A stretch of 64,000 nucleotides of DNA from Laspinema palackyanum D2a (GCA_025370845.1 JAMXFF010000012.1:1-64000); one strand, 5' to 3'; positions 29,906 through 39,837 are shown, counted from the stretch's first letter. Notes: generated from the sequence alone by a model not told the origin. Numbers and translations are program-made.

Positions 29906-30155
29906 ATCTCATAAATATCGCTTTTTTTCCCTAAATCTTTTTTAGGCCGATTCAGGGAATGAGTTTGTACTTGAAGTTACAGACTTTTCCTCCTCATGCT
30001 GTTTTTTGTGTTAATTTATGTATTTTTTACATAACTTTTGTTAAAATTTTTTAACCCCTAAAAAATCCTCAAACATCCCCGAGGCGATCGCACTTAAGTC
30101 CGGACCCTTGGGGAAATGACCTCGCGTTCTGGCCCTCCAGCAACTGCAAGGCGGA

Positions 30156-33077
30156 TTAACTGGCTCCCCCCATCAAAGATGGAATCGCATCGATCGCCGG
30201 ATCCGAGGCGCGCACTTTATCCCCTTGCCGGATGGGAATCACAATCCGAAACTCAGTCCCCTGACCCGGCTCCGATATACAAGAGATAGACCCCCCATGC
30301 CGTTCCACTACGATCTGATAGCTAATCGACAGTCCCAAACCCGTTCCTTTGCCTTCCGGTTTGGTCGTAAAAAAGGCTTCAAAGAGCTGCTGTCTGACTT
30401 CCGGTGTCATCCCGGGTCCATTATCCGCTACTCGAATGGCAACAGCCTCATCCCGCACAACTTCCGTGCGAATCCAAATCGTGGGCAGGGGTAATTGATA
30501 CACGGGAAGCGGAGATTGAGAAAAATCCAGGTCCGATAATGACATCTCGCTGGTTCCCCCTCCGGTTTTCTTCCCCTTACGATGACCATTCTCTAAGTGA
30601 TGTCCATTTCCCTCGGCAGAATTGTGGGTGTTCCATTTGCCTGTCATCTCTTCTAAGGCATCGATCGCATTCCCGATCGCATTCATAAAGACTTGATTGA
30701 GTTGACTCGGATAACATTCCACCAGGGGCAGCTCTCCAAACTGTTCAATCGTGGCGATCGCCCCGCAATAGGGATTTGCTTTCAGGCGGTGATGCAGAAT
30801 TAACAGGGTACTTTTCAACCCTTCGTGAATGTCGGTAACTTTCATCTCCCCGGTATCGGCGCGGGAGAAGTTTCGCAGCGATCGGGCCAATTCCCCAATC
30901 CGTTCCGCACCCACTCGCATAGAGGAAATCATTTGGGGCAGGTCTTCCAAGAGGTATTCCACTTCAATTTCCTCCCGGTAGGCGCGAATCTCATCGGGGG
31001 GTTCCCCATAGTATTTTTCGTAGAGTCCCAAGAGTTGCATCAACTCTTGGAGATACTTAGTCGCATAAGAGAGATTCCCATAGATAAAATTAACGGGATT
31101 ATTGATTTCGTGCGCGACTCCCGCGACTAAAGAGCCCAAACTGGATATTTTTTCGGTTTGGATCAGTTTGGCCTGGGTCTGTTTGAGTTCGTGCAGAGCA
31201 GTTTTGAGCTTGGCTGCTTGGGCATTAGCGGCAGTGGCGGTAATACAGCTTTGGTCATAGAGTTTGGCCTGATCGATGGCGATCGCAATTTGTATAGATA
31301 CATCTTGGAGTAACTCCACCTCACTTTCACTCCAAGGGTGAGTGGAACTGCCATGCAGACAGACCAGGGCCCCTTTTTGTCCGGAATGGGTTTGGACTGC
31401 TACGGCCAGTAACGAGCGGATAGAGCGCGCTTGTAACAGGTCGCGACTTTGGGGGTCAATGTGGCGATCGGCGATCGCGTCATCGAGTTGCAAGAGTTGA
31501 AGCTGTTGCAGAGCCTTCCCCAGAGCGGGAATTTCTGCTAGAGGGTTATCTGTACAATCCTGGGGCTGCTTGGGGTCTCGCGCTTCCTGACTCGGTTCGT
31601 AATGGGGCGGATTGGAGTCAGTATTATACCATAAAAACTGACAGCGGTCAATGGAAAGGAGATGGCGAATTTCGCTGACGGCGGTTTTTAAAATGGTGTC
31701 AATATTTAATGAGGTATGAATTTGACTAGAGAGGCGGCGCTTGAGGAGTTCCACCCGCGATCGCAGTTCTCGAAACCGGGTTTCCGAGGCCATCAGTTCC
31801 TGTTGAGTGCGTTCCAATCGTTCATTTGTAGCTTTAACTTCCGCCATTGCCATCTCCAATTGACGGGATTTTTCTTCCATTTGGCAACTATATTGAATCG
31901 CCTGGGACACCTCCCCCAACATCTCGATCGCCACCGCAGAGACACTCCCACTCACAGTTTCTATCCCCAACCAAGGCAGAGGGGCGATCGCATGAGGCGT
32001 TTCCCAGACAATTTTAAACTGTCCATTCGGTAAAACTTCTCCGATTCGACAGGTTTTGCAGATATGATTATTCGCCTCAATCCGCACCAATCCCCCCGGT
32101 GATTCAAAGGTTTGATTGTAGGCCGCTTTTCTCACCTGTTCTACATCAAAGGTTCCTGCTTTTTCTACAGATTGTTTCCATAAATAAACTTGGGTATAAG
32201 CCGCTTCAATTGGGTCACTGGTTACCCGGTTTTTGCCATAACGGGCCTGAAAATTTTTTACAAATTCTTGATTTTGGGGCGTATTAACACTTTGAAAATA
32301 ACTCCAGGTGGCATAATGTCCCGTTGCTGCATCCCCAATGCGGCGCACTTCATCCTCCGCCACACTAACGGCCAGAATAGGAATCTGGGCTGCGGTAATT
32401 CCTGCTTCTCGATATTGGTGATAAAAGGCGATATTGCTATCCCCATTTAAAGTGTTAAATACTAAATCCGCTTGACTCCCTTGAATCCGAGGGATGATCT
32501 CTCGAAAGTCTTGTTCCCCTAACAAGAGGTATTCTTCTCCCACAATTTCTCCGCCTTGTTGTTTGAGATGAGCGCGGATAATTTTGTTAATTGTCCGGGG
32601 AAATACATAGTTAGAGCCAATTAAGTAGATGCGCTTGCCTTTATTGGCGACTGCCCAAGTGAGGGCCGGTTCCACCTGCTGATTCGGACAGATGCCGGTG
32701 TAGAAAATGTGCGGGGAAGATTCGAGTCCTTCATATTCTACCGGATACCAGAGTTGGGCATTAAACTCCTCTAAAACCGGGAGAACGGCTTTGCGAGAGG
32801 CGGAAGACCATCCCCCAAAAATCGTCACCACTTGGTCCTGTTGGATGAGCTTGCGAGCTTTTTGAGCGAATTCGGCAGGTAAAGATGCTCCATCTTCAAT
32901 CACGGGTTCTATGGGTTTTCCCAGTACACCTCCAGCAGCATTAATTTCGGCGATCGCCATCAGTTCCGCATCTTTGAGGGATGCTTCTCCAATTGCCATC
33001 GTCCCACTTAGGGAGTGCAATATTCCCACTTTGACACTGGACTCGCATCGGTTCCCGGTCTCGCTCGTTTTACTCAT
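30156..33077 (-). CDS. UrtA-like substrate-binding domain fused to GAF-histidine kinase
   Basis: 973 residues from ATG 33077; an in-frame TTG at 33170 would add 31 polar residues. Neither form has a signal peptide. Residues about 15-380 form a Peripla_BP_6 fold very like the urea/short-chain amide binding protein UrtA: GILHSLSGTMAIGE, AEINAAGGVLGKPIEP, FGGWSSASRKAVLPV, LWYPVEYEG, YLIGSNYVFPRT, DPIEAAYTQVYLW and NNHICKTCRIGE. A coiled coil, a GAF domain (about 455-600) and a kinase core follow (AHEINNPVNF, NAIGNAIDAL, DNGPGMT, GKGTGLGLS). No membrane segment is visible. The ligand domain therefore appears to be cytoplasmic, reporting intracellular urea, amides or a related metabolite. The ligand is inferred from family only. 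Confidence 0.88.
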   Translation of the reverse strand: MSKTSETGNRCESSVKVGILHSLSGTMAIGEASLKDAELMAIAEINAAGGVLGKPIEPVIEDGASLPAEFAQKARKLIQQDQVVTIFGGWSSASRKAVLPVLEEFNAQLWYPVEYEGLESSPHIFYTGICPNQQVEPALTWAVANKGKRIYLIGSNYVFPRTINKIIRAHLKQQGGEIVGEEYLLLGEQDFREIIPRIQGSQADLVFNTLNGDSNIAFYHQYREAGITAAQIPILAVSVAEDEVRRIGDAATGHYATWSYFQSVNTPQNQEFVKNFQARYGKNRVTSDPIEAAYTQVYLWKQSVEKAGTFDVEQVRKAAYNQTFESPGGLVRIEANNHICKTCRIGEVLPNGQFKIVWETPHAIAPLPWLGIETVSGSVSAVAIEMLGEVSQAIQYSCQMEEKSRQLEMAMAEVKATNERLERTQQELMASETRFRELRSRVELLKRRLSSQIHTSLNIDTILKTAVSEIRHLLSIDRCQFLWYNTDSNPPHYEPSQEARDPKQPQDCTDNPLAEIPALGKALQQLQLLQLDDAIADRHIDPQSRDLLQARSIRSLLAVAVQTHSGQKGALVCLHGSSTHPWSESEVELLQDVSIQIAIAIDQAKLYDQSCITATAANAQAAKLKTALHELKQTQAKLIQTEKISSLGSLVAGVAHEINNPVNFIYGNLSYATKYLQELMQLLGLYEKYYGEPPDEIRAYREEIEVEYLLEDLPQMISSMRVGAERIGELARSLRNFSRADTGEMKVTDIHEGLKSTLLILHHRLKANPYCGAIATIEQFGELPLVECYPSQLNQVFMNAIGNAIDALEEMTGKWNTHNSAEGNGHHLENGHRKGKKTGGGTSEMSLSDLDFSQSPLPVYQLPLPTIWIRTEVVRDEAVAIRVADNGPGMTPEVRQQLFEAFFTTKPEGKGTGLGLSISYQIVVERHGGSISCISEPGQGTEFRIVIPIRQGDKVRASDPAIDAIPSLMGGAS

Positions 33078-33336
33078 GGCTGACTCTTCAAACACCTCGA
33101 TGTTCTGGACTAGGCCGCGACTGCTTGAGGCGGCTTTTATTTGCTTGTTGCTGGCGCTCCCTTGACTCAAAATTGGCCGGATTGACTAAGAAAACCTCTT
33201 TGTGTTTGCCTGAAAATCCCCTCGGGGCTTTTGTTAGATATTTCTTTCCTCTGGCAATTAGACTTTCTCCTCCCCTGCGGTCTTTTTCTGCACCTGACTG
33301 GTTTAAGTTTTATCAACCTCTCTCGATAAATTTACT

Positions 33337-33372
33337 GAAGTTGATGTCAACTTTGGGTCAACTTCAATCAAC
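33337..33372. promoter_or_regulatory. Phased TCAAC repeats and inverted repeat upstream of the UrtA-kinase gene
   Basis: TCAAC starts at 33347, 33358 and 33368 (spacing 11 and 10 bp), with an inverted GTTGA at 33340. GAAGTTGA/TCAACTTC arms pair at 33337-33344 and 33358-33365. Same-face direct repeats of this kind often bind response regulators. The site is 170-290 bp upstream of the possible start codons. Confidence 0.4.
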
Positions 33373-33728
33373 TCCCCTTTGCCTAGGACTGAAGGATGCG
33401 ATCGCTACTGAAAATAGTTTAAATACACCCCGAACAGCCTCGAAGGAGAAACAATCTGATGCTGATGTTTTTATTTTACATAATTTTATCAAGTTTTTGC
33501 CCCCAGTTTTGGGCAGGGTTCCAATTCAGGTCCCGATTTTTGTCAGGTTTCTGTTCCCGGATATTTTGGGGGATTTTTAACAATTTTTTCAGGTTTTAGG
33601 GACAGGAAACCGTAACCATTTATACCCTTTATCAAAACTTATAAAACCCTCACTCAAAAAACTCACCCTTGAGGGGAATAGATTGAATGTTTGAACCCCA
33701 TTAAGCGCCAGAGTGCTGGTTTTTGGAA

Positions 33729-33764
33729 GGGGAGGATGGGGGAGATGGGGAGGATGGGGAGGAT
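33729..33764 (+). repeat. G-rich minisatellite, left arm of composite element
   Basis: Four 9-mers of the GGGGAGGAT type directly precede the terminal repeat of the element at 33765. The complementary array follows on the other side at 33969-34037. Confidence 0.85.
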
Positions 33765-33936
33765 GTTTGTAGTAACGACTTCAGTCGTTGCTCTCGTGTC
33801 ATGGCGATCGCCATGACACGCACCATAAGCGGCTTAAGCTCCAGTGCCCACACAAGCAGGTGGTAGAGCCTACAATTGCTCCTGTTATGGCTTAAGCCAT
33901 AACAGGAGAGCAACGACTAAAGTCGTTACTACGAAC
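33765..33936. mobile_element. MITE-like inverted-repeat element, 172 bp
   Basis: Ends GTTTGTAGTAACGACT and its inverted copy match the 248-bp element at 4013-4260. The inside holds two further palindromes, GTGTCATGGC/GCCATGACAC (about 33797-33820) and a longer one centred near 33896 (CTTAAG centre). No coding capacity. Confidence 0.75.
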
Positions 33937-33968
33937 AGGAAGAAACGACTTGCTGTCGGGACATTGAG

Positions 33969-34037
33969 CATCCTCCCCATCTCCCCCATCCTCCCCATCC
34001 TCCCCATCTCCCCCATCTCCCCCATCCTCCCCATCCA
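33969..34037 (-). repeat. G-rich minisatellite, coding-strand copy after the CHASE-cyclase stop
   Basis: About seven 9-mers read as ATCCTCCCC/ATCTCCCCC on the plus strand. On the minus strand, the sense strand of the cyclase gene, they are G-rich and begin about 20 nt after its stop codon. Confidence 0.85.
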
Positions 34038-34056
34038 CTAAGGACAGTAGAGGGTT

Positions 34057-35988
34057 TCAAACCTCTTCCTCGAAGGGAAGCTCAAAGAGGGGCTTGCAGA
34101 TGCCCTCTTGTTTTCTGCCGGTGAGGAGATAGACGAGCATTTCCCCCTTTCCTTTGATGGGGATAGGGCCTCGGCACTCGAAGCAGTAGCTAGACTGTAG
34201 AAGGGAGTAGGTCGTACTAGAGACCTGAATGCGTCCGGGAACCCCGTGAGATTCCATGCGAGAGGCAATGTTCACCGTATCCCCCCAGAGATCGTAGATA
34301 AACTTGTGAGTTCCGATCACCCCAGCGATCGCAGGTCCAGAATGAATGCCAATCCGCATGGCAAAAGATTCGTGACATTTCCGATTAAAATGCAGAATTT
34401 CTATTTGCATATCCAGGGCCATTTCTGCGATCGCAGAAGCATGATTGTGGCGTTGCACCGGCAGACCCCCGACCACCATATAGGCATCCCCAATCGTTTT
34501 AATTTTCTCTAACCCGTGTTTTTCCGCGAGACGGTCAAATATGGTAAAGATTTCATTGAGCAGTTGCACCAATTCCGTCGGGGAAATCCTTGCCGCTAAC
34601 TTAGTAAAGCCGACAATATCGGCAAATAAGACCGTCACTTCCGGAAAACTTTCGGCAATGGTTTGGGTATCCTCTTTGAGACGTTCAGCGATCGCCTTGG
34701 GCAAAACGTTCAGCAATAGGCGCTCCGACTTAGCTTGTTCCACCTCCAATTGCTTAAATGCTTGCTGCAACTGGGCCGCTTGTTCCTCACGGGCTAAGGC
34801 TAAAGCTTCAATTTCAGCGGTCCGAGAGACTGAAGTCAGCAGATAGGTGACGGGAATATGTGTCCACAAAAAGCCAATAATCAGCACCGCCCAAGAACGC
34901 CAATGCCTGCGCGATGCATGATATTCATCCGTGGGCCAGATATAGAATGCCCAAATCCGGCCATTCACCTTGATTTCTCGCCGGATCGCACCTTCGTTCC
35001 TGTTAGCGATTATGACCGCACCCCCGCGATTGCGCTGATTCTCTAGGGGTTTGAGGGGACATTCCGAGGGCACATCCAGAACAAAGGGTTCCGTGGCACT
35101 ATTCGAGGTGACGAGTTCCGTGGATTCAAGTAAAGTGAGCAAGGGATAGGGTTGACGGGAATCCGGGGGAGTCCCTGTTCCTGGGGTTTCATCGCATAGG
35201 TACAAGTTGAACTGGTTGCCTCTGGCTCCAGCGAGTTGAAACAGATTATCCACCTCCACCCAACCTAAGACAAAGCCGAGCAAGGGTTTCACGGCTTCCG
35301 AACTGGGTTCGGGGTCCTGAGCGAGGGTAAAGCGCGTGGGGATACCCTGCTCGTAGACGGGGTGAACCGCTAAAAATCCCAGTTGCGATCGCGAACCCAC
35401 TTGCCACTCTAGCCGCTCACTGACCACCAATTCCCTCATCTGTGCCGCTCGTTTCAGTACCGCTTGGTAGGTGGGATTGGCGGCGAGATCTAAGCCGGGG
35501 GTATTGGGGTTTTCCGGGAGGGGGGCAATATAGGAGATGGGAAAGTATTCCGCAAGGCGATCGCGCTGGACGAAACGGCCTGGGGTGAGCGGTTGTGTAA
35601 TCGTAAAATTCCTATCCCCTTCAATCGCCATGCGCTCCTCGTAATCGTCGCGATCGGCATCCTCTACCCGCTCAACCCAGGCAACGAGAGACACGGTAGA
35701 AGGGTTTGATAGGGGACGTTGCACGAACTGCTCAAAGGAGTCGAGATCGACAGTTTGCGAGGATTGAAAGAAGTCTGTAATCGTGCGAATGACTTCCAAG
35801 TCAGCGTCTAGTTGCTGCTGCAATCGGCCCGTTAAACCGTCAATGCTGCGACTTAATTCATAGTCTCGTCGCCGATTTTCCCACTCCCATACCACCGTGA
35901 ATCCGATTACAGACAGTCCAACCCCCATTCCAAAGATGATGGCAGCAGGAAGATAGCGACTCCAGGGTATTTTCGGCTTTTTTGGCAT
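34057..35988 (-). CDS. CHASE-domain membrane adenylate cyclase
   Basis: 643 residues from ATG 35988. The frame is open 56 codons further upstream, but that part has no membrane-protein character and the first membrane segment begins right after this ATG. TM1 lies at about 12-34 ([17 protein letters not shown]). An extracytoplasmic CHASE domain follows (about 50-330; [25 protein letters not shown]). TM2 is at about 365-388 and a coiled coil leads to a class III cyclase domain ([29 protein letters not shown]). The Lys and Asp substrate-specifying residues point to ATP. CHASE domains bind small external signals; the ligand is unknown. It is the second cyclase of the window, sharing [16 protein letters not shown]-type linker sequence with the receiver-cyclase. 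Confidence 0.92.
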   Translation of the reverse strand: MPKKPKIPWSRYLPAAIIFGMGVGLSVIGFTVVWEWENRRRDYELSRSIDGLTGRLQQQLDADLEVIRTITDFFQSSQTVDLDSFEQFVQRPLSNPSTVSLVAWVERVEDADRDDYEERMAIEGDRNFTITQPLTPGRFVQRDRLAEYFPISYIAPLPENPNTPGLDLAANPTYQAVLKRAAQMRELVVSERLEWQVGSRSQLGFLAVHPVYEQGIPTRFTLAQDPEPSSEAVKPLLGFVLGWVEVDNLFQLAGARGNQFNLYLCDETPGTGTPPDSRQPYPLLTLLESTELVTSNSATEPFVLDVPSECPLKPLENQRNRGGAVIIANRNEGAIRREIKVNGRIWAFYIWPTDEYHASRRHWRSWAVLIIGFLWTHIPVTYLLTSVSRTAEIEALALAREEQAAQLQQAFKQLEVEQAKSERLLLNVLPKAIAERLKEDTQTIAESFPEVTVLFADIVGFTKLAARISPTELVQLLNEIFTIFDRLAEKHGLEKIKTIGDAYMVVGGLPVQRHNHASAIAEMALDMQIEILHFNRKCHESFAMRIGIHSGPAIAGVIGTHKFIYDLWGDTVNIASRMESHGVPGRIQVSSTTYSLLQSSYCFECRGPIPIKGKGEMLVYLLTGRKQEGICKPLFELPFEEEV

Positions 35989-36981
35989 AGTTGCCTCGAT
36001 ATGTTTGGCATCGATGTCTAATTCTCGACGCCCGAAAGCATCGAGGTTATGAATCGTTTTACTGGGGAATGAGCATCCTCCCACGTTCACCTGAAAATGT
36101 CCTATTTTCTGGAGGTTTTGCAGGGGTTGGTGTCTCCATCCCCATCCTAATTGCATTGCACCTCACCCCACACCCTAATCAACTGTCTCCAACCCCATCG
36201 CCGTTGGGAGTTAAGGGATGAATCGGGCATCTCCCTGATCTGGCGATCGCCTCCGATGGCACTCCCTGGATTCAGAACGATCAGCGGGTTCAGTTTGGAT
36301 CCCTTGTTGATGCTTCCCCAATGTGACTGTCCCCTGATGCCAGTCCCGGCGCTGTTGTTAACCGATCTGACTCCCTGACTTACCCCTACATTCTAGTCAT
36401 CCAAACTCAATCCTTGCTCTCCCCTGACTCGGAGAGTAGGCGGGTACTTTCACGGCAGTTTATACCGTAACATATTCCTTTAGATTGACTGTTCCCAGCC
36501 TAGGCGTCAGTGGAACGAAGACTTCAACCCAGAATGGTTAAAGCCAATAGGTGGGTTCTCCCTCTTGTCCATCCCCCTCCATCCTTCTCCATCCTGTTGA
36601 GATCAACCGGACTTCAGATTAAACCGGAGTTTCAAGAACCAACCCGGCTCCGAAAGCAGCCCCAGAGCGAATAAAAAACCCCAGTGTTGGGTTGGGATGC
36701 CTCAGTCTAAATCCACAGATTTTATGTGAGTTTATGGCAAAATCGGGCTGTGATTTTCTGCCGTTTCCCACAATTTTATAGATTATATAACCGGAATAAG
36801 GTTTCGGTAAAAACAGCCGGTGTAGCCCGATATTCCGGGTCTCTAACGAGGGAGCCATGACCCGGGGAAAATTGCATCATCCGCCAAGTTCTTCTCAGGG
36901 GATTCCCCACCCTTTAACGGGGGATTCGGCCCAGGCGGAGCCCCAAGGCGAATCCCCCCGGGTTAGGCCAAAAATCCCGGG
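35989..36981. other. Intergenic region, about 1 kb
   Basis: This is the promoter side of the CHASE-cyclase and the 3' side of the PP2C gene. It holds a degenerate C-rich TCCATCCCCC stretch (about 36560-36596) and the hairpin at 36919-36958. Small open frames such as 36619-36858 (-) have no recognisable features. Confidence 0.5.
36919..36958 (-). terminator. GC-rich hairpin downstream of the PP2C gene
   Basis: GGGGGATTCG and CGAATCCCCC form a 10-bp stem with a GC-rich interior, 23 bp beyond the PP2C stop. No T-run follows on the minus strand, so termination is possible but not certain. Confidence 0.45.
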
Positions 36982-39405
36982 TTACCGCACCTCAAAGGGC
37001 TGAGGGTTGGGTTCATCGATACATCCCCCTCGTTCCGTAGCAGTGGGGGCGAAATTCGGCTGGACCTGCGGAAGTAACAACTTCTCTGAAATCCACCCCG
37101 GATTACTACTCGGTCGCACCACGACACGGGGTGGCGCTGCCGGTGTGGGGGCGTCCTCACCGGCGGGTTCCGAGGCCCCTTCAGCCGGAGAAACGGGAGC
37201 CGGTACAGTCCCCGGCGATTCCACGGGCTCTGGGGTCGAGCAAACTTGGACTTGGACCCAGGCATCTGGATCGCTAACTGCCTGTTGTTTGCCCATCACC
37301 AACAAAACACTGCCACCCGGGATAAACCCGTATTGATTTCCAGGGAGGGCCTCCCCTGGCTGCCTCAACAAGACTAACTCCCCATCCTCTGGCGCTTCCT
37401 CGGTGAAAGAACGCCTCAGTTGCAGGTACTGGCCCGGTTTTATCGTGGCCTGTTCTGTGATTTCTGGAATCGGGGGGGGGTCTGTCTCGGGCTCCGTGGG
37501 GGTCGGGTCTTCTGCCTGTCCCAAGGGTAAATCCGCGATCGGATTCTGCCATTCCTCCTGGGTGAGAACTAAACCCGCTACGACGCCGAGGCCCAGCAAC
37601 AACAGGATTCCCAGTAACATGGGCAACTTGGAACGTCGGGGCCGTGCAGAGGGTCTCAACTCCGTCGGGGCATCCTCGGGTTTGAGAGTGTCGGGATCCT
37701 TCTTCGGGAAAACCGTCTGTTGAGAGTCTTCTAGGGGTTCGGCGGGGGGGACGGATTGGAGTTGTGCCACCAACAGACGGGCGTCGAGTCCGGCAGAGCG
37801 AATGGGTTCTACCTTGCAGTAAACCAGTCCCACGGTGACGTTATCATGGCCGTTGTGGAAATTACCAATATCGATTAACTTGGTGACCGATCGCAACACG
37901 GGGAATTCCCCGGATAAAATCGGCAGGATTTCCGTTTCCCAGTATTGCTCCACCCGGTCATTGTCGCTCAATCCATCGGAACAGAGGAGGAAGGCACTAT
38001 CCTCATCCATGATGAAACGTTGGACGGTGGGATGAAGCACTGAGGAAGCCCCCATCCCTAATGCCTGAATCAAAGACCCTGCTGCTCCTTGTTGTAAGGC
38101 ATCCCGGTACAGAGAATAACCTAAACGAACCTCCCGAGAAGCGACATCATCATCGAGGGTGACTTGGCGGCATCCGGTGGAGGTAATCCAATAGGCGCGA
38201 CTATCCCCAATATGATTGATATAAATTTCATGGCGATGGGTCAAGGCCATCACCAAGGTGGTACCCATGCGCTGGCGAGCTTGGCGCTGTTCTTCATCAT
38301 TGCGACTCGCGATGCGATCGTTCGCAATCCCCACGGCAGATTCGATCTGCTCCATGATCCGGTGGGGATCGCTCTGGGTATTCTCGGCCAGAAGGGATTC
38401 GAGGTGTTGTTGTAAGGTTTCGATCGCCAAATTAGAAGCGACATTCCCCCCTTCATGTCCCCCAATGCCATCACAGACGATCGCTAACCCACTGGTATCT
38501 GAGGTGGCACGGCTGGTCCCACTGGGGGGATAGCAGGCATCTTCATTCCGGCGACGAGTCGGCCCGCGATCGGTCCCGGTGGCAATATAATAGGTCCGCT
38601 TATAAAGCTCTCCACACAGACTTAAACCCCGGTCTAACAGCTCAGTCAATTGCGATGGGGTTTGCACATCTCCCCTCGTTAGCATCTGGCTGAGTCGTTC
38701 CAAATAGGGGGCGATCGCCGGATGAGCGGTTTTGGCCAAACTCAACCACAACGGACCTAGTTCAGACAGGTCCGGTGTTGTGGCATCCCGTGGCAATTCC
38801 AGCAGGCGCAGCAAGGACCCTTCCACCCGCAGCAATCCCGGATTCAGCAGACTCTGGGCCACCCCTTCCTTTTTAAACGGATACCACAGTTGAGCTATCT
38901 GCCACAACCAATTGAGCTGGCGCATGGGCGAGGCATCCGCCCAGGAGTCCGTCAGTAACGGCATCAGTTGGGCATGGACTGCTTCCGGGGCTTGCCCTTT
39001 GCGGACCGCCACCATTGTCCCTTCCGGATAAATCGCTGTTTCTTCTAATAACCAAATATCCCGATTCGGGTCGTTCCCTTTCGACGGCAATCGACCATAA
39101 ACCTGGGGAACGTGCAATCGCAGGGGAAACAGTTTGAGATAGGGGATGATCGCCCCGGGAATCTCAATGGGCATTTCCGGCAAGACTCCGGGTTTGGTAT
39201 CGACCAGAATCTGATCTTCCTTAACCCAATAGCGATCGGCTAAGATATCCCCTGGCTGATAGCTGGGACGACCCGTTCCACCCACTGCCCATAAGTAGCG
39301 TTTCGGCAGGGGAGTGCCGCATTTTTGACAAAATTTTTGAGTCTCCGGGTTAGGAGACTGGCAAGTAAAGTTGGGACAGTAGATTATGGCCGATGGTTTG
39401 TTCAT
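36982..39405 (-). CDS. Zinc-ribbon PP2C-type Ser/Thr protein phosphatase, membrane-anchored
   Basis: 807 residues. The N-terminal zinc ribbon has C10, C15, C26 and C29 (CPNFTC, CQKC). Residues about 40-270 resemble the inactive helper region often preceding cyanobacterial PP2Cs. The PP2C domain (about 275-525) has TDRGPTRRRNEDA, the metal motif DGIGGHEGGN, GDSRAYW, SDGLSDND and DNVTVGLVYC, so all metal aspartates are present. One membrane segment (about 595-617) is followed by a Pro/Glu-rich tail with a beta-rich, SH3-like stretch (about 660-780). It should remove phosphate from Ser/Thr proteins and is the natural counterpart of the zinc-ribbon kinase at 12587. It is divergent from ndhM. Confidence 0.92.
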   Translation of the reverse strand: MNKPSAIIYCPNFTCQSPNPETQKFCQKCGTPLPKRYLWAVGGTGRPSYQPGDILADRYWVKEDQILVDTKPGVLPEMPIEIPGAIIPYLKLFPLRLHVPQVYGRLPSKGNDPNRDIWLLEETAIYPEGTMVAVRKGQAPEAVHAQLMPLLTDSWADASPMRQLNWLWQIAQLWYPFKKEGVAQSLLNPGLLRVEGSLLRLLELPRDATTPDLSELGPLWLSLAKTAHPAIAPYLERLSQMLTRGDVQTPSQLTELLDRGLSLCGELYKRTYYIATGTDRGPTRRRNEDACYPPSGTSRATSDTSGLAIVCDGIGGHEGGNVASNLAIETLQQHLESLLAENTQSDPHRIMEQIESAVGIANDRIASRNDEEQRQARQRMGTTLVMALTHRHEIYINHIGDSRAYWITSTGCRQVTLDDDVASREVRLGYSLYRDALQQGAAGSLIQALGMGASSVLHPTVQRFIMDEDSAFLLCSDGLSDNDRVEQYWETEILPILSGEFPVLRSVTKLIDIGNFHNGHDNVTVGLVYCKVEPIRSAGLDARLLVAQLQSVPPAEPLEDSQQTVFPKKDPDTLKPEDAPTELRPSARPRRSKLPMLLGILLLLGLGVVAGLVLTQEEWQNPIADLPLGQAEDPTPTEPETDPPPIPEITEQATIKPGQYLQLRRSFTEEAPEDGELVLLRQPGEALPGNQYGFIPGGSVLLVMGKQQAVSDPDAWVQVQVCSTPEPVESPGTVPAPVSPAEGASEPAGEDAPTPAAPPRVVVRPSSNPGWISEKLLLPQVQPNFAPTATERGGCIDEPNPQPFEVR

Positions 39406-39837
39406 GGGGATTCCTCGCGCCTGGAAGCTGGTTTTAGTCAGCCGAATGTCGGCAATATGATCTCCTTACTATGGGCGCTTTTGGGGGAATAGATTGATGA
39501 CTAAATCGATGATAGTTGTATTCTAGTAGGTCACCCCGGGTTCAAGCTAGATCGCTCAACCTAAGTGCCAATGTCCGAATTTTAGCTTTTTTCTGACCGT
39601 TTAGGGCTTTTATAACTCGCCGTTGAGTCAGGAGTTTTTCCAAGGCTTGCCCGGATTGGCTTCGGTTGTACTGTGGCTGTAGGAAAACCCCCTTCTCAAC
39701 CCCTCAATCAGGACTTCTTCCAGACCCATCCTCGGACAGTCTACCTGTCTCTTCCGTTGGTGCTGGATTGAGCGGGGGCTTGTGCGGCGCTTTACAATTG
39801 ATGTTGTATTGATTTTAACTACCCTGGCATACTAGCT
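39406..39837. other. Divergent promoter region between PP2C and ndhM
   Basis: About 430 bp hold the promoters of both genes. A small GCCGA/TCGGC hairpin occurs near 39440. I see no binding site that I can name with confidence. Confidence 0.5.

Larger units (their letters stand above)
33171..34056. other. Intergenic region with phased repeats and composite repeat element
   Basis: About 880 bp upstream of the UrtA-kinase gene. It contains TCAAC repeats (33340-33372), an AT-rich stretch (33400-33700) and the composite element at 33729-34037. A plus-strand open frame at 33125-33580 overlaps the kinase start and has no family features. Confidence 0.6.

Noticed and set aside
33125-33580. 151-codon plus-strand frame
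   Set aside because: It overlaps the start of the UrtA-kinase on the other strand, shows no family motif, and its second half is AT-rich promoter DNA.
39793-39830. NtcA-type site before ndhM
   Set aside because: GTA and TAC are present but 11 bases apart rather than the 8 required for an NtcA box.
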